Positions 1 through 9,475 of a stretch of 64,000 bases of DNA are shown here, piece after piece (the first letter of the stretch is position 1; every line of letters begins with the position of its first letter). Under the pieces are notes generated by a model. It made no database searches and was not told where the DNA came from. It was given only the letters and a program-made list of their open reading frames with translations. Made by a program: the position numbers and the translations under genes. This stretch comes from Arthrobacter cryoconiti (lineage in GTDB: Bacteria > Actinomycetota > Actinomycetes > Actinomycetales > Micrococcaceae), in assembly GCF_020905375.1 (NCBI RefSeq), contig NZ_JAJJBU010000003.1, forward strand, positions 62,001 to 126,000. Reading direction: 5' to 3'.

Positions 1-2
1 AC

Positions 3-1373
3 GGCGCCGGCATCGAGGCCGCACTAGCTCGGATTGAGGACTGGTACGTCGGTGACGGGTGGTATTCTGACGGTGAAGGTCGCCGGTTTGACCACTACAA
101 CGCCTGGACGTTCCACCTGTACCCGTTCTTCATCCTTGACATGTTGGGTGAACCGGAAAGCACCGGACGCCGGCAGATCTACCGGGACAGATTGGCTCAA
201 TTTGTGCACGGCTACAGCCACCTCTTCGGAGCCAACGGGGCGCCACTGATCCAGGGGCGATCGCTCATCTACCGGTGGGGCGTGACAGCACCCTTCTGGA
301 TGGCCTTACGCGAAGGAATTGCCGTCATTTCTCCGGGAACGTCCCGACGCTTGGCGTCCGGGACGCTGAAATATTTCCTCACTGGTGGTGCTGCCCCCGA
401 CGGCGTATTGACCCTCGGGTGGCACGGCGTGGATAGCTCAATCTTGCAGTCTTACAACGCTCCGGGCTCACCGCAATGGGCGGCAAAAGGCTTTCTGGGG
501 CTGCTACTACCGGCTGATCATCCCGCCTGGGCGGACGTGGAGGAAGCGCTCCCCGTAGAACAGGCGGACTTCGCGCTCCCGCTGAAAGGTCCGGCATGGC
601 TGGCCGTGGGAACACGGGCCACAGGTACCGTTCGCGTACTCAACGCAGGAAGCGACGGTCACCCACAAAAGGATGAGCCGCTTTACCGCCGTCTGGCGTT
701 TTCCACCGCCACGGTTCCATGGCTCGACGCCGGTTGCCGGGACAACGATGTTTACCTCACCGGCCACGGTTCCACCAGTCGGCACCGCGGATTGCGCGGG
801 GGTAGCGTGCGCCCTGGGGGCACTTCTAGTACATTCTCCCTTGATGCCGACGGCCGGGATGTGAGTGTCCAAATAGCCTGCTCCGTGATCGAAGGCATTG
901 AAGTGCGCGCCGCCAAACTCACCGGCGTCGTGGGGCTAACCCCAGCCGTCTCCGGCTACCCGCGCAGTGCCCGTGAAGCACTCGTTGGCTGGTCAAAGAT
1001 GCAGGGCGCCGAAGTGAGCTCCGTGGCGGGCGCCATCATGTCCAGCTTGCTCCTGCTGGACGGCAGCGCCGAGGCAACCGCCCGTGTGGTTTATGGCGGG
1101 GCAACCATCCTCGGTGTACACTCGGCCGTTCCCATCCTTGAATGGGGCCCAGTGCGAGCCAATGAACTTCGGGTGCTCTACCTTGTGGGACTGGACCTAT
1201 CCTTGGCTGATCTTGAGCAATTTGCCGCGCGGATGCAGTGGGAATGGACCCCGGACGGGGTGCAACTACTCATCGGTGAGCAGCATGTGGTGCTTCCGTG
1301 GCAGCGTAAGACACCATGGCAGGCAGATGCAATCAACCAAAGCGTTTTTCGCTGGGAACCGCCCCGATACTAG
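3..1373 (+). CDS. DUF2264 domain protein, 5' truncated by window edge
   Basis: The reading frame is open from base 3 and its true start lies outside the window, so 456 C-terminal residues are visible. The N-terminal part carries GDGWYSDG followed by FDHYN and FHLYPFF, the hallmark of DUF2264 proteins (alpha/alpha-toroid, glycoside-hydrolase-like, exact substrate unknown). The internal ATG at 141 is not the start because the motif lies upstream of it. The gene converges on a sulfatase and their 3' ends overlap by 41 bp. A neighbouring sulfatase and sugar isomerase suggest a role in polysaccharide breakdown (inference). No signal peptide can be judged. Confidence 0.85.
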   Translation, partial: GAGIEAALARIEDWYVGDGWYSDGEGRRFDHYNAWTFHLYPFFILDMLGEPESTGRRQIYRDRLAQFVHGYSHLFGANGAPLIQGRSLIYRWGVTAPFWMALREGIAVISPGTSRRLASGTLKYFLTGGAAPDGVLTLGWHGVDSSILQSYNAPGSPQWAAKGFLGLLLPADHPAWADVEEALPVEQADFALPLKGPAWLAVGTRATGTVRVLNAGSDGHPQKDEPLYRRLAFSTATVPWLDAGCRDNDVYLTGHGSTSRHRGLRGGSVRPGGTSSTFSLDADGRDVSVQIACSVIEGIEVRAAKLTGVVGLTPAVSGYPRSAREALVGWSKMQGAEVSSVAGAIMSSLLLLDGSAEATARVVYGGATILGVHSAVPILEWGPVRANELRVLYLVGLDLSLADLEQFAARMQWEWTPDGVQLLIGEQHVVLPWQRKTPWQADAINQSVFRWEPPRY

Positions 1374-2853
1374 CAGTGCTGCTTGGGGCCGTACCGTCCC
1401 AGTTGGGTTGCGTAAACGCTCCGGCCGGGTCCTCAGCAAGTCTCCCGTCGGCCGCTCTGATCGGGCAGTGCTGCCCTGCGCCTGCCACGGGTAGAGCGGA
1501 GCCATCAAATTCGGGAACACCATGAAGGGTAAACCACTCTGCCATTTGTGCGCGCAAGCCACTAATGGTGTGGTGGGTGTCGCCGTCGTCCATCAAATTC
1601 TGCCGCTCTCCCGGATCCGCGGCTAAGTTGTAAAGCTCGTGGGGTCCATCAGGGTAGCGGTGAACGTACTTCCATTCGTGCGTGCGGATCATCCGGACAG
1701 GTCCGTATTCGTCATACACCACCACCGCTTGGTCCTGGCGGTCGGCGGCAGCACCGCTACGGGTCTTCGCAGCTGGAGCCAACAACGGTGCAAAGGAAGA
1801 ACCTGGCCCGGCCTCGAAGGGTGCCGGGTCCAAGCCAGCCAAATCGAGGATGGTGGCGGCGACGTCGTAGGCGGAGAGAAGCTCGTGGCGCACCACGTCC
1901 GCATCAATATGGCCTGGCCAGTGGAAAATGGCAGGAACTTTCACCGACGAGTCATACATGTTTTGTGGGAACGTGCCGTTGCCCTTGCCCCACACGCCGT
2001 GGTGACCGGCGTTGAAACCGTTATCACTGCTGAAGATGATCAGCGTGTCGTTTGCAATGCCCAGGAGTTCTAGATGTTCCATAATCGAGCCTATGGCTGC
2101 GTCCATGGCGCTGACGGCGGCAAAGTAGCCCACCAGGGCTGCCCGTACATCCGGCTCGCCGCCGATCGCAACCCCGTTCACGGTGGGTTGCCACGGGTGG
2201 GGGGCTTCCTGGGGGCAGCTGGCAAAAGAGCAATCTGCGTACAGGTCCTCAAATTCCTTGGGGTGCTGGCCCTTCCAGGGCTTATGGGGCGCCGTGTAGT
2301 TCACGGATAAAAAGAACGGTTCCTCGCGGTTCGCCTCCTTGTCTAAGAAGGCATGGGCGTCAGCCGTGATGGCGTCTGTGAGGTACTCGCTGACTTTCTC
2401 GCGCTCGCCGTTGCGGTACATGGTCGCGTCCCGGTAAGGACTACCGCCGCCCTCTAGACCGAACCAGTGGACAAATCCGCGACGTGCGGCGTCGTTCGCG
2501 CCCAGATGCCATTTTCCCGCCAGGCCCAACCGGTAGCCGTGGTCCGCTAGAACGTCTGTGAAGAGTGCTTGTCCAGCCAGGAAGTCGGGGGCCTTTGGAC
2601 CAACCTCAACACCGGTGAGGTAATCGTGGACGCCGTGCCGGGAAGGGATTTGCCCTGTCATTAGGCTGGCGCGGGCCGGGGAGCAGACGGGGGAGACGCA
2701 AAAGAAGTTCTCGAGCCGGGTACCCGATGTGGCCAGGGCATCGAGGTGGGGAGTTTGGATCTCGTCGTTGCCGGCACATCCGAGCGCCCAAGGGCCCTGG
2801 TCGTCGCTGAGAATGAAGACGATGTTTGGTCCAATTTTTTTCGCGTTAACCAT
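1333..2853 (-). CDS. Sulfatase (arylsulfatase family, type I)
   Basis: Predicted to hydrolyse sulfate esters, probably of a carbohydrate. The 506-residue protein has the formylglycine signature C57-S-P-A-R, the metal-binding pair D17-D18 in an LSDDQG segment, and a later SSDNGFNAGHHG block that matches the second metal-ligand region of the family. Cys rather than Ser at 57 implies activation by a formylglycine-generating enzyme, which is not in the window. No signal peptide is visible, so it is probably cytoplasmic. The start is supported by AAGGAG six bases upstream. It diverges from the sugar isomerase gene across a 160-bp region holding a LacI-type operator. Confidence 0.92.
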   Translation of the reverse strand: MVNAKKIGPNIVFILSDDQGPWALGCAGNDEIQTPHLDALATSGTRLENFFCVSPVCSPARASLMTGQIPSRHGVHDYLTGVEVGPKAPDFLAGQALFTDVLADHGYRLGLAGKWHLGANDAARRGFVHWFGLEGGGSPYRDATMYRNGEREKVSEYLTDAITADAHAFLDKEANREEPFFLSVNYTAPHKPWKGQHPKEFEDLYADCSFASCPQEAPHPWQPTVNGVAIGGEPDVRAALVGYFAAVSAMDAAIGSIMEHLELLGIANDTLIIFSSDNGFNAGHHGVWGKGNGTFPQNMYDSSVKVPAIFHWPGHIDADVVRHELLSAYDVAATILDLAGLDPAPFEAGPGSSFAPLLAPAAKTRSGAAADRQDQAVVVYDEYGPVRMIRTHEWKYVHRYPDGPHELYNLAADPGERQNLMDDGDTHHTISGLRAQMAEWFTLHGVPEFDGSALPVAGAGQHCPIRAADGRLAEDPAGAFTQPNWDGTAPSSTASIGAVPSEKRFG

Positions 2854-2944
2854 GGCTACTCCTTAGGCGGACGACGTATTTTAGAAAATTACCATCTTCA
2901 AAGAAGAGAAATAAAGAAGTATTTAGAAAGCCCACATCGTGTTT

Positions 2945-2958
2945 GGAAAGCGGTTTCC
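2945..2958. promoter_or_regulatory. Putative LacI-family operator
   Basis: GGAAAGCGGTTTCC is a palindrome apart from the two bases flanking its central CG, and fits the LacI/CcpA-type operator pattern with a central CpG. It lies between the divergent sulfatase and sugar isomerase starts and could control both. No LacI regulator is in the window, so the cognate protein is unknown. Confidence 0.5.
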
Positions 2959-3013
2959 GGCCTTGGTTCGAGGGGTATCCTGAGACAACTGAAAGCATAT
3001 TGAAAGGGGCACC

Positions 3014-3853
3014 ATGCCACTGGCATTTTCAACGCTAGGCTGTCCGGGTTTGTCATTGGAAAATGTGATCGCGCTCGCACACGCTAGCGGAGTTACTGGT
3101 CTGGAACTGCGCGTGGCTGCCGGCGAATCTGTCTATCCTGGCATGTCCGGTGAGCAAGCGCGCGCTGTGGCTAGGACCCTGAGTCAGGCTGGTTTGGTGG
3201 TCTTGGCGCTGGCCAGCTATGTGCGCGTTTGCCAGCCCGATCCGGAGGGTCGCGACGGGGAGGTCGACGCCGAACTTCGCGACGCCGTCGAGCTTGCCGC
3301 GGCTCTTGGCAGCCGATATGTCCGAGTGTTTCCGGGTGCCGGAATTATCCCCACTTTGAAAGAGGAACCCAACCCCGCCATGCTCTCTGCAGACAAACTT
3401 GGTGGGCTTCGGCTCAACAGGGCGGCCGCGCAGGCCACGGAACTTGGCGTGACATTGCTGTTGGAAACACACGATTCCCATCCACGCGGCCAGGACATCA
3501 TGCGGATCCTGGGCCACGTCGATACCGGTGCGCCGGTGCAGGTCATCTGGGATCTGATGCATCCTTGGCGCCATGATGAGGCTCCTGGGCGAACGGCACA
3601 ACTATTGGCTGGGTCGCTGGCCTACTCGCAATTCAAGGACGGAATACGCAAAGCTGAGACCTACGACGTCACATTGACGCTGCCGGGGGAGGGAGAGCTG
3701 CCCTTGCGTGCCATGCGCGATCTGGTGTTTGGCATCGCCGCCTCACACGGCACTGTGGATCCGTGGATTTCACTGGAATGGGAACGTGCCTGGCATCCAG
3801 AACTGCCTCCACTTGCAGATGCCATTGCTGCCCTGCGGGCAGTTCTCGCTTAG
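3014..3853 (+). CDS. Sugar phosphate isomerase/epimerase (xylose isomerase-like TIM barrel)
   Basis: The 279-residue protein resembles the AP-endonuclease-2/xylose-isomerase-like family: an N-terminal FSTLGCPG strand, a central LLLETHDSHPRG segment carrying candidate metal ligands, VIWDLMHPW, and a terminal SLEWERAWHP segment. Members isomerise or epimerise sugars or inositol derivatives; the substrate cannot be read from sequence. GAAAGGGG precedes the ATG. It is divergent from the sulfatase, with a LacI-like operator about 55 bp upstream, and probably belongs to the same sugar-utilisation locus (inference). Confidence 0.85.
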   Translation: MPLAFSTLGCPGLSLENVIALAHASGVTGLELRVAAGESVYPGMSGEQARAVARTLSQAGLVVLALASYVRVCQPDPEGRDGEVDAELRDAVELAAALGSRYVRVFPGAGIIPTLKEEPNPAMLSADKLGGLRLNRAAAQATELGVTLLLETHDSHPRGQDIMRILGHVDTGAPVQVIWDLMHPWRHDEAPGRTAQLLAGSLAYSQFKDGIRKAETYDVTLTLPGEGELPLRAMRDLVFGIAASHGTVDPWISLEWERAWHPELPPLADAIAALRAVLA

Positions 3854-3980
3854 ACGGCTTACAGCTTGCGGCCAGTCTGTCCTCTGACCTTGTGGAGTCG
3901 AGGAATCGTGGGGCCCCCGCGTCAGCAATTTTGCCCGGGGCTGACCGCGCCGCGCTCGCGGTGCGAATGCGCGGAGCCTA

Positions 3981-4041
3981 GTGCCCCTGATGTAACCGAG
4001 CGTTGGGGGAGAGTGCCCCTGATGTAACCGAGCGTCAGGGG
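3981..4041 (-). repeat. Two copies of ACGCTCGGTTA intergenic hairpin repeat
   Basis: Two 29-bp units 32 bp apart, in minus orientation (cores 3993-4003 and 4025-4035), between the converging isomerase and XPB genes. The second copy folds into a 7-bp stem (CCCCTGA with TCAGGGG) and supplies the first base of the complement of the XPB stop codon. The 127 bp upstream of the pair, after the isomerase stop, shows nothing else recognisable. Confidence 0.85.
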
Positions 4042-5702
4042 GCGTCGATGATGCGGTAGGCGTAGCCCTGTTCGGCCAGGAAACGCTGGCGTTTGGCGGC
4101 GAAGTCTGCGTCCACCGTGTCACGGGCTACGAGGGTGTAGAACGTTGCCGTGCGGCCGTCCTCTTTGGGACGCATGAGTCGCCCCAGTCGCTGTGCTTCC
4201 TCCTGGCGTGAGCCGAAGGACCCTGAAACCTGGATAGCCACGGAAGCTTCCGGGAGATCGATTGAAAAGTTGGCGACCTTTGAAACAACTAATGTCTTGA
4301 TGATCCCCTGCCGGAATTCTTCAAAGAGCTGTTGGCGCCGCTTCACGCTGGTCTCTCCCTTAATTAGAGGTGCGTGAAGCCGTTCGGAAATCTCGTCGAG
4401 TTGGTCGATGTATTGCCCGATCACCAGCAGTTGTTCCCCTGCGTGTTGGGCAGCTAATTTTTCCACGACATCAGTTTTGCTCTCAGAGGTGGCGCACAAA
4501 CGGTACTTCTGGGAATCGTCCGCCATGGCGTACGTCATGCGCTCGTCGGCGGGTAGATCAATCCGGACCTCTATGCAATCTGCCGGAGCGATGTACCCCT
4601 GAGCCTCAATGTCCTTCCATGGGGCGTCGTACCGCTTGGGCCCGATCAGTGAAAACACTTCTCCCTCCCGGCCGTCCTCGCGCACGAGGGTCGCTGTCAG
4701 CCCCAGCCGCCGTCGAGCTTGCAGATCAGCGCTCATGCGGAAGATGGGGGCGGGCAGTAGATGCACTTCGTCGTAGATGATCAGCCCCCAGTCGTTGTCG
4801 TTGAGCAGTTCCAGGTGCGGGTAAAGACCGCCTCGGCGGGTGGTCAGGACCTGGTAGGTGGCGATCGTGACAGGCCGTACTTCCTTGGCGGCGCCTGAAT
4901 ACTCACCGATCTCCGCCTCCGTGAGCGAAGTCCGGCGCAGCAGTTCTGCCTTCCACTGTCTGGCCGAGACAGTGTTCGTGACCAGGATCAGCGTAGTGGT
5001 GCCAGAGACCGCCATGGCTGCTGCACCAACGATCGTTTTGCCGGCACCGCAGGGCAGTACGATCACGCCCGATCCGCCGGCCCAGAAATTCTCCACCGCC
5101 ATCGCTTGATAGGGGCGCAGGGACCAAGCGCCCAGAGACGCGCCTGTTGAGTCCACAGCGTCCGCATCCCCCGCCGTGAGCGTAATCGGATGCGGAGTAC
5201 CGTCAACGTACCCGGCGAGATCCTCTGCCGGCCAGCCAGCTTTGAGCAGCAACGCCTTGAGCTCACCTCGCTGCGAGGAATGGACCACAACCGTCTGTGC
5301 GTCAATGAGCGGACCCAGCAGAGGCGCGATCTTCTTTGCGTGCATGACCTCCTCCAGTATGGGGAAGTCTGTGGTGCGCATGACCAGTCCGTGCACGGGG
5401 TCTTTTTCAAGACGCAGACGCCCGTAACGCGACATTATTTCGGCAATGTCGATCAGCAGTGGATGTGGCACGGGGAAGCGGGAATAGCGCAGCAATGTGT
5501 CCAGTACCTGTTCGGCGTCCAGCCCAGCGGCCCGAGCATTCCACAGCCCCAGGGGCGTGAGCCGATAGCTGTGCATATGTTCCGGGGCCCGCTCCAACTC
5601 GGCAAACGCAGCGATCGCATGGCGTGCTTCCGTAGCCTGCGGATGACCGATCTCCAGCAGGATGGTCTTATCGCTTTGGACGATCAACGGCCCGTCATTC
5701 AT
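4035..5702 (-). CDS. XPB-type DNA repair helicase
   Basis: A superfamily 2 helicase of 555 residues, orthologous in type to mycobacterial Rv0861c (Ercc3). Visible motifs in order: Walker A PCGAGKT at 217-223, DEVH box at 311-314, LTAT at 335-338, the XPB-specific RED motif at 341-343, and motif VI QRLGR at 504-508. The first 190 residues are the damage-recognition/N-terminal part. It unwinds DNA 3' to 5' in repair; its bacterial role is poorly defined. Its start overlaps the stop of the upstream helicase-associated gene by 4 bp (ATGA), so the two are translationally coupled. Confidence 0.95.
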   Translation of the reverse strand: MNDGPLIVQSDKTILLEIGHPQATEARHAIAAFAELERAPEHMHSYRLTPLGLWNARAAGLDAEQVLDTLLRYSRFPVPHPLLIDIAEIMSRYGRLRLEKDPVHGLVMRTTDFPILEEVMHAKKIAPLLGPLIDAQTVVVHSSQRGELKALLLKAGWPAEDLAGYVDGTPHPITLTAGDADAVDSTGASLGAWSLRPYQAMAVENFWAGGSGVIVLPCGAGKTIVGAAAMAVSGTTTLILVTNTVSARQWKAELLRRTSLTEAEIGEYSGAAKEVRPVTIATYQVLTTRRGGLYPHLELLNDNDWGLIIYDEVHLLPAPIFRMSADLQARRRLGLTATLVREDGREGEVFSLIGPKRYDAPWKDIEAQGYIAPADCIEVRIDLPADERMTYAMADDSQKYRLCATSESKTDVVEKLAAQHAGEQLLVIGQYIDQLDEISERLHAPLIKGETSVKRRQQLFEEFRQGIIKTLVVSKVANFSIDLPEASVAIQVSGSFGSRQEEAQRLGRLMRPKEDGRTATFYTLVARDTVDADFAAKRQRFLAEQGYAYRIIDAP

Positions 5703-8032
5703 GGGGTCTCCTTCGTGGCTTCAGGGATCTTTTCCGCCGTGATGATCCGGCTGACGGGAATCCATTGCTCATGGCCGGCGTCGGGCACGCTCACGCGCAG
5801 CCGGCCTTCGATGAGTGCCAACGGGCGCACCACTAACCGCACTTCGCCTCCGTCGCTACCTGCCATTGTCAACTGGGTGAGAGCTCCGGTGGCAACAGCA
5901 TGACTCAATCGTTCTTGCACCAGCGCCGTCGCGGACTCGCCATGCCCAGGGCTCCATGCGGGCCGGCTGCGCAGCAACGCCAGCTGTTCGTGCCTCGGGT
6001 CCAGAGGTACGACGCCGAGGTCCCCGCCAGTCTCGATTCTGGCCCTGGCCGCGGCTGCTTCATAGGGGGCGAGCGTGGCGTGCTCTGCGGGTTCTCTGGG
6101 GCGTTTCACACGCGTGGGATTGGCGCGAATGGCAAGATCACCGTTGGCTAAAGAGGCATTGACGCCGATGGCGCGCAGTGCCTTGTCGACTTCGGCAGGG
6201 GGCAGAGCGGAGATGGCGACCGTGGGTGCGATCAGCGTAAATCGCACGAGTGCACCGATGTCCCCGGCCAGCAGCTCCGCGAGTCGAGCAGGAGTGTCAG
6301 TGGTGATGAAGGTGGAAGCGGCACCGAGCATGATGCGTCCGTGCCGGGCGGCAGCGTCCTTGATGAGGTATCCAAGAGGCTGTGGGATTGGAGTGGTTGA
6401 GTGCTTACTTAAGAAGGCCGTGATGTCCGCCTCGGAGCGTCCGGCCGTGAATCCGCGTCCAAGCGACGCAGTACTGAAACGGTAGATGCCAGCGGCGCCT
6501 TTGCCTTCCGTGTCAGCGATCAGCGCGAGCTCACCGGATAGCGCGGGAGAGAGATAACCGGGGGCGATCGCGGTGAGATCGCCCTGCAACAGGACGTGCT
6601 CAACCGGCTTGGGCAGGGCCTGGTCCACGAGTGCCAACGCGTTCTCCCAGTCCCGTGCGATCACGGAAGCGCCCATGTCCGTCAAGGCGCTGGCGCCGGT
6701 GATTCCCAAGATCTCCGCCTCGGCCAAAAAGCCCGGAAGAGCTGCGGTGACGCGGCGGGCTGGACGCGGATAGTGCCAGGCGTAGCGTTCCCCCAGTTCC
6801 GTAATGGTCGGCGCCAGGGCGTGCGGGGGCACAGTCTTTACACGGGCGCCCCCGTAGTAGGTGCCCAGTACATCGAGCACGGTGGCGCGCAGCATGGCTG
6901 CGTCGGGGCGTAGTACGGCTCCGCTCAGGACCGTAACCACGGGCTTGCCGGAGCCCACCAGGGACGGCAGCCGAGTGGACTCCAACCAGGCAGTGACGAG
7001 CCATAACCACTGCTCGGCACGTTCACGCTGCAGCCATCCGGTTGCCGTGGGTCGCCACGTTGACGTGTCTGGATCCAGGGTCAATAGCCCGGCCATGGAA
7101 GCCAGCTCCAAGTAGAAGTACAGTTGTGCCACGCCGGTGTCGGTGTCCTGGCTTGCGTTGCGCACGGGACGCACGCCTACGCCGCCCGCAGCCAAGGTAG
7201 GCAGCGGAGTTCGGTTCACGGATTCGAGCAGGCTGGCCATGGTGCGCAGGAGAGTGGCGATGGCACTCAATGCCGCATTGTCTCGCAGTGAATCGGGCAC
7301 AGTGCCGATTTCCTGTTTCGCCGGGACCGGTTCAAAGTGTGAAATGACATGGCCGTGACGCAACGCCAACCCCATCTCGCGGGGCAGCTCCACATGAGAC
7401 TTGTCGATGGCCACCAAAAACCCCTTGTCCAGGAGCCAGTCTGCGGGGCCCCGGTTACCCCGGCCGAGAACGCCCAAGGGCGGGCCGGGCACTAATTTGG
7501 CCAGCAGCTCTGCAGCGCCAGCAGGCGCGTCGGCCAGCAGAGCATCTAAATCGTCGGCAAGCGTTGTTTCCGCACTGGCGCCCAGCTGGCGGTAGCTTCG
7601 GCCAAGCCCTGCAGGGTGAGAACCTAACATTTCGCGCACATTGGTCACGGGCAGGAAGTGCCGGTGACCGGCGTCGCAGGTACCGGAACTGGCCGAAGGG
7701 ATGTTGACGGCAAGGGCGTAATCGCACAATTGCGCTAAAATGGCTGTCACTTGCTGGTGAGTTGCTCCGGAAACCGCAGTGGTCACCTCGGCGACAGTTG
7801 CTCCATAATCCGGATTTGCCGTGACCACTAGAGCAGTCAGCACTTGCAGCTGGGGCCGGTTGAGACGGTCAAGTGTACGGGCTAATCCTGCCCTGCTGCA
7901 GGCACGTGCCGCTAAGGCGGCGAAATCCACGGCGACCGGGTCCATGAGCTCAGGGCGCAATGTGAGCAGCCGCAATAAGGCAGTATCATCCCGTGCGGCA
8001 AGATCGGCGATTAACAGCGGGAGGGTGGACAT
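5699..8032 (-). CDS. Helicase-associated protein, partner of XPB (Rv0862c type)
   Basis: A 777-residue protein of the actinobacterial helicase-C-associated family that is regularly encoded next to XPB. It begins with STLPLLIADLAARDD, and runs as an alpha-rich protein with winged-helix-like segments and no Walker motifs. A late block near the C-terminus (ARAARIETGGD, PLDPRHEQLALL) resembles the shared helicase-associated domain. The ATG at 8032 is preferred over a TTG two codons earlier; neither has a strong Shine-Dalgarno. Overlap with the XPB start implies a fixed stoichiometry and probably a complex (inference). Confidence 0.85.
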   Translation of the reverse strand: MSTLPLLIADLAARDDTALLRLLTLRPELMDPVAVDFAALAARACSRAGLARTLDRLNRPQLQVLTALVVTANPDYGATVAEVTTAVSGATHQQVTAILAQLCDYALAVNIPSASSGTCDAGHRHFLPVTNVREMLGSHPAGLGRSYRQLGASAETTLADDLDALLADAPAGAAELLAKLVPGPPLGVLGRGNRGPADWLLDKGFLVAIDKSHVELPREMGLALRHGHVISHFEPVPAKQEIGTVPDSLRDNAALSAIATLLRTMASLLESVNRTPLPTLAAGGVGVRPVRNASQDTDTGVAQLYFYLELASMAGLLTLDPDTSTWRPTATGWLQRERAEQWLWLVTAWLESTRLPSLVGSGKPVVTVLSGAVLRPDAAMLRATVLDVLGTYYGGARVKTVPPHALAPTITELGERYAWHYPRPARRVTAALPGFLAEAEILGITGASALTDMGASVIARDWENALALVDQALPKPVEHVLLQGDLTAIAPGYLSPALSGELALIADTEGKGAAGIYRFSTASLGRGFTAGRSEADITAFLSKHSTTPIPQPLGYLIKDAAARHGRIMLGAASTFITTDTPARLAELLAGDIGALVRFTLIAPTVAISALPPAEVDKALRAIGVNASLANGDLAIRANPTRVKRPREPAEHATLAPYEAAAARARIETGGDLGVVPLDPRHEQLALLRSRPAWSPGHGESATALVQERLSHAVATGALTQLTMAGSDGGEVRLVVRPLALIEGRLRVSVPDAGHEQWIPVSRIITAEKIPEATKETP

Positions 8033-8059
8033 CGTCAAGTGTGTTGGCCTAGCGCCGGC

Positions 8060-8299
8060 CTAGAGCCGTCGGCGGCGTGCGACGGCATGCAGGACGCTGG
8101 CGCCCATCATCAAGAAAGCTGCAGGCAGGCACAGCATCGCGATCCAGTCGAAGCCCGGCCACGGGGCCCCGCCAGCCCACTTGCTCAACAACACGATAAT
8201 CAAAGCGGCCAGCGCCGCAAGTGCCAACACCACAGCGGCTATATTGAAAACTTGCCAACCGCGTTCGCCGCGGCCCGAGGATGGAGAAAGAGGGCTCAT
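8060..8299 (-). CDS. Small two-helix membrane protein
   Basis: A 79-residue protein with a polar N-terminus, two hydrophobic helices (roughly residues 16-38 and 46-65) and an Arg-rich tail ending RRRRL, which suggests the C-terminus is cytoplasmic. No family is recognised. It starts 27 bp upstream of the XPB-partner gene and may be transcribed with it. The ATG at 8299 has no clear Shine-Dalgarno; another ATG lies two codons earlier, and a leaderless transcript is possible. Confidence 0.55.
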   Translation of the reverse strand: MSPLSPSSGRGERGWQVFNIAAVVLALAALAALIIVLLSKWAGGAPWPGFDWIAMLCLPAAFLMMGASVLHAVARRRRL

Positions 8300-8499
8300 G
8301 TCCATAACGCTAACAGCGGACAGGTAGCGCACAAAGCGGCTGCTGATTCCCCAACGCGGTAATCTAGAAGGTAAGAGACCAGCTCGGCTGGCGCCTGTAG
8401 GTACCAGCTGCACGTTTCACAGCTTTCCGGTACCGCGAATCAAGTCCCGCGCAGGCGCAGGAAGAGATCCCCACTGATGAAATATATGAGGTAGAGCAA

Positions 8500-8880
8500 G
8501 TGCCGATCGGCAAAGTTAAATGGTATGACAACGAAAAAGGCTTCGGCATCTTAACTGCCGACGACGGCCGCGAAGTATTCTTGCGCGCCAACGCCCTGGC
8601 AGCCGGCACCGGAGACATCAAAGCTGGCACTCGTATGGAGTTTGGCGTGGCAGACGGTCGCAAAGGCGCCCAGGCCATGGCTGCAAAGGTTCTAGATCAC
8701 GGCCCGTCCGTGGCTAAGGCCAAGCGCATGCCTGCCCGCGACCTGGCCCCCATTATTCAAGACCTCGTGTCCTTGCTTGAACGTTCCGTAGGATCCTTGA
8801 CCAACGGCAAGTACCCGGAAGGTGATGCAACGAAGATCGCTGCCGCCTTGCGCAAGGTTGCCGACAACTTCGACGCGTAA
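8500..8880 (+). CDS. cspB: Cold-shock domain protein, long actinobacterial CspB type
   Basis: Nucleic-acid chaperone. Residues 1-66 form a cold-shock OB fold with the RNA-binding segments KGFGIL and VFLRA, though Phe/His residues common in short Csps are partly replaced (VFLRANAL). Residues 67-126 are an extra alpha-helical tail found in actinobacterial long forms of the Rv0871 type. Translation begins at GTG after GAGGTAG. It is followed two bases later by the DUF3027 gene, a conserved actinobacterial neighbour. Confidence 0.88.
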   Translation: MPIGKVKWYDNEKGFGILTADDGREVFLRANALAAGTGDIKAGTRMEFGVADGRKGAQAMAAKVLDHGPSVAKAKRMPARDLAPIIQDLVSLLERSVGSLTNGKYPEGDATKIAAALRKVADNFDA

Positions 8881-8882
8881 CG

Positions 8883-9458
8883 GTGCCCACCATGACCGAA
8901 CTGCCCACGGAAACCGCCCCTGTTGCCGCTGACACTGCCAGCGCTGAAACCGGCGTCCCTGAAACCACTGCCGTTGCTGGGGTTGCGCAGGCTGCCTCGC
9001 GACCGGGTGTGCCGGTATGGAGGGTGGGAAAGCCGGATGCGTTCTTAGCTGACGCCATTGCCGTGGCCCGCGAAGCGCTCTTTGAGATCGCAACTGCGCA
9101 GGACATCGGCAAATACGTGGGTGCTCGCAGCGAAGGCATAAGGTGTGTGACCCACCTCTTTGAGTGTCTGCTGCCCGGCTACGTCGGTTGGGAATGGTTT
9201 GCCACGGTGACGCGCGTGTCCAGATCCAAGGATGCCACCGTCAATGAGGTGGGTCTGCTGCCTACCAATGATTCCGTCCTGGCGCCGCCATGGGTTCCTT
9301 GGGCCGAGCGCGTTCGTCCCGAGGACGCGCAAGATACGCCCGCCCAGGCAGATAACCATCACGAGGAAGACCTCCTCGAAGGTGAGCACGATGAAGACGG
9401 CGCAAATGAGCAAGTGCACCAGGACGACGTCGACGATTCTGACGGGGTCCGCGGCTAA
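8883..9458 (+). CDS. DUF3027 domain protein
   Basis: The 191-residue protein has the DUF3027 core around residues 45-147: DAFLADAIAVAREAL, HLFECLLPGYVGWEWF, then LLPTNDSVLAPPWVPWAERVRPED. The first 40 residues are Ala/Thr-rich and the last 45 are strongly acidic (HHEEDLLEGEHDEDG), both probably disordered. Function is unknown. A start at GTG 8883 directly follows cspB; ATG at 8892 is an alternative. The cspB-DUF3027-serC order matches other actinobacteria, which supports orthology but not function. Confidence 0.85.
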   Translation: MPTMTELPTETAPVAADTASAETGVPETTAVAGVAQAASRPGVPVWRVGKPDAFLADAIAVAREALFEIATAQDIGKYVGARSEGIRCVTHLFECLLPGYVGWEWFATVTRVSRSKDATVNEVGLLPTNDSVLAPPWVPWAERVRPEDAQDTPAQADNHHEEDLLEGEHDEDGANEQVHQDDVDDSDGVRG

Positions 9459-9475
9459 GAAGCGTGCATGAGCAT

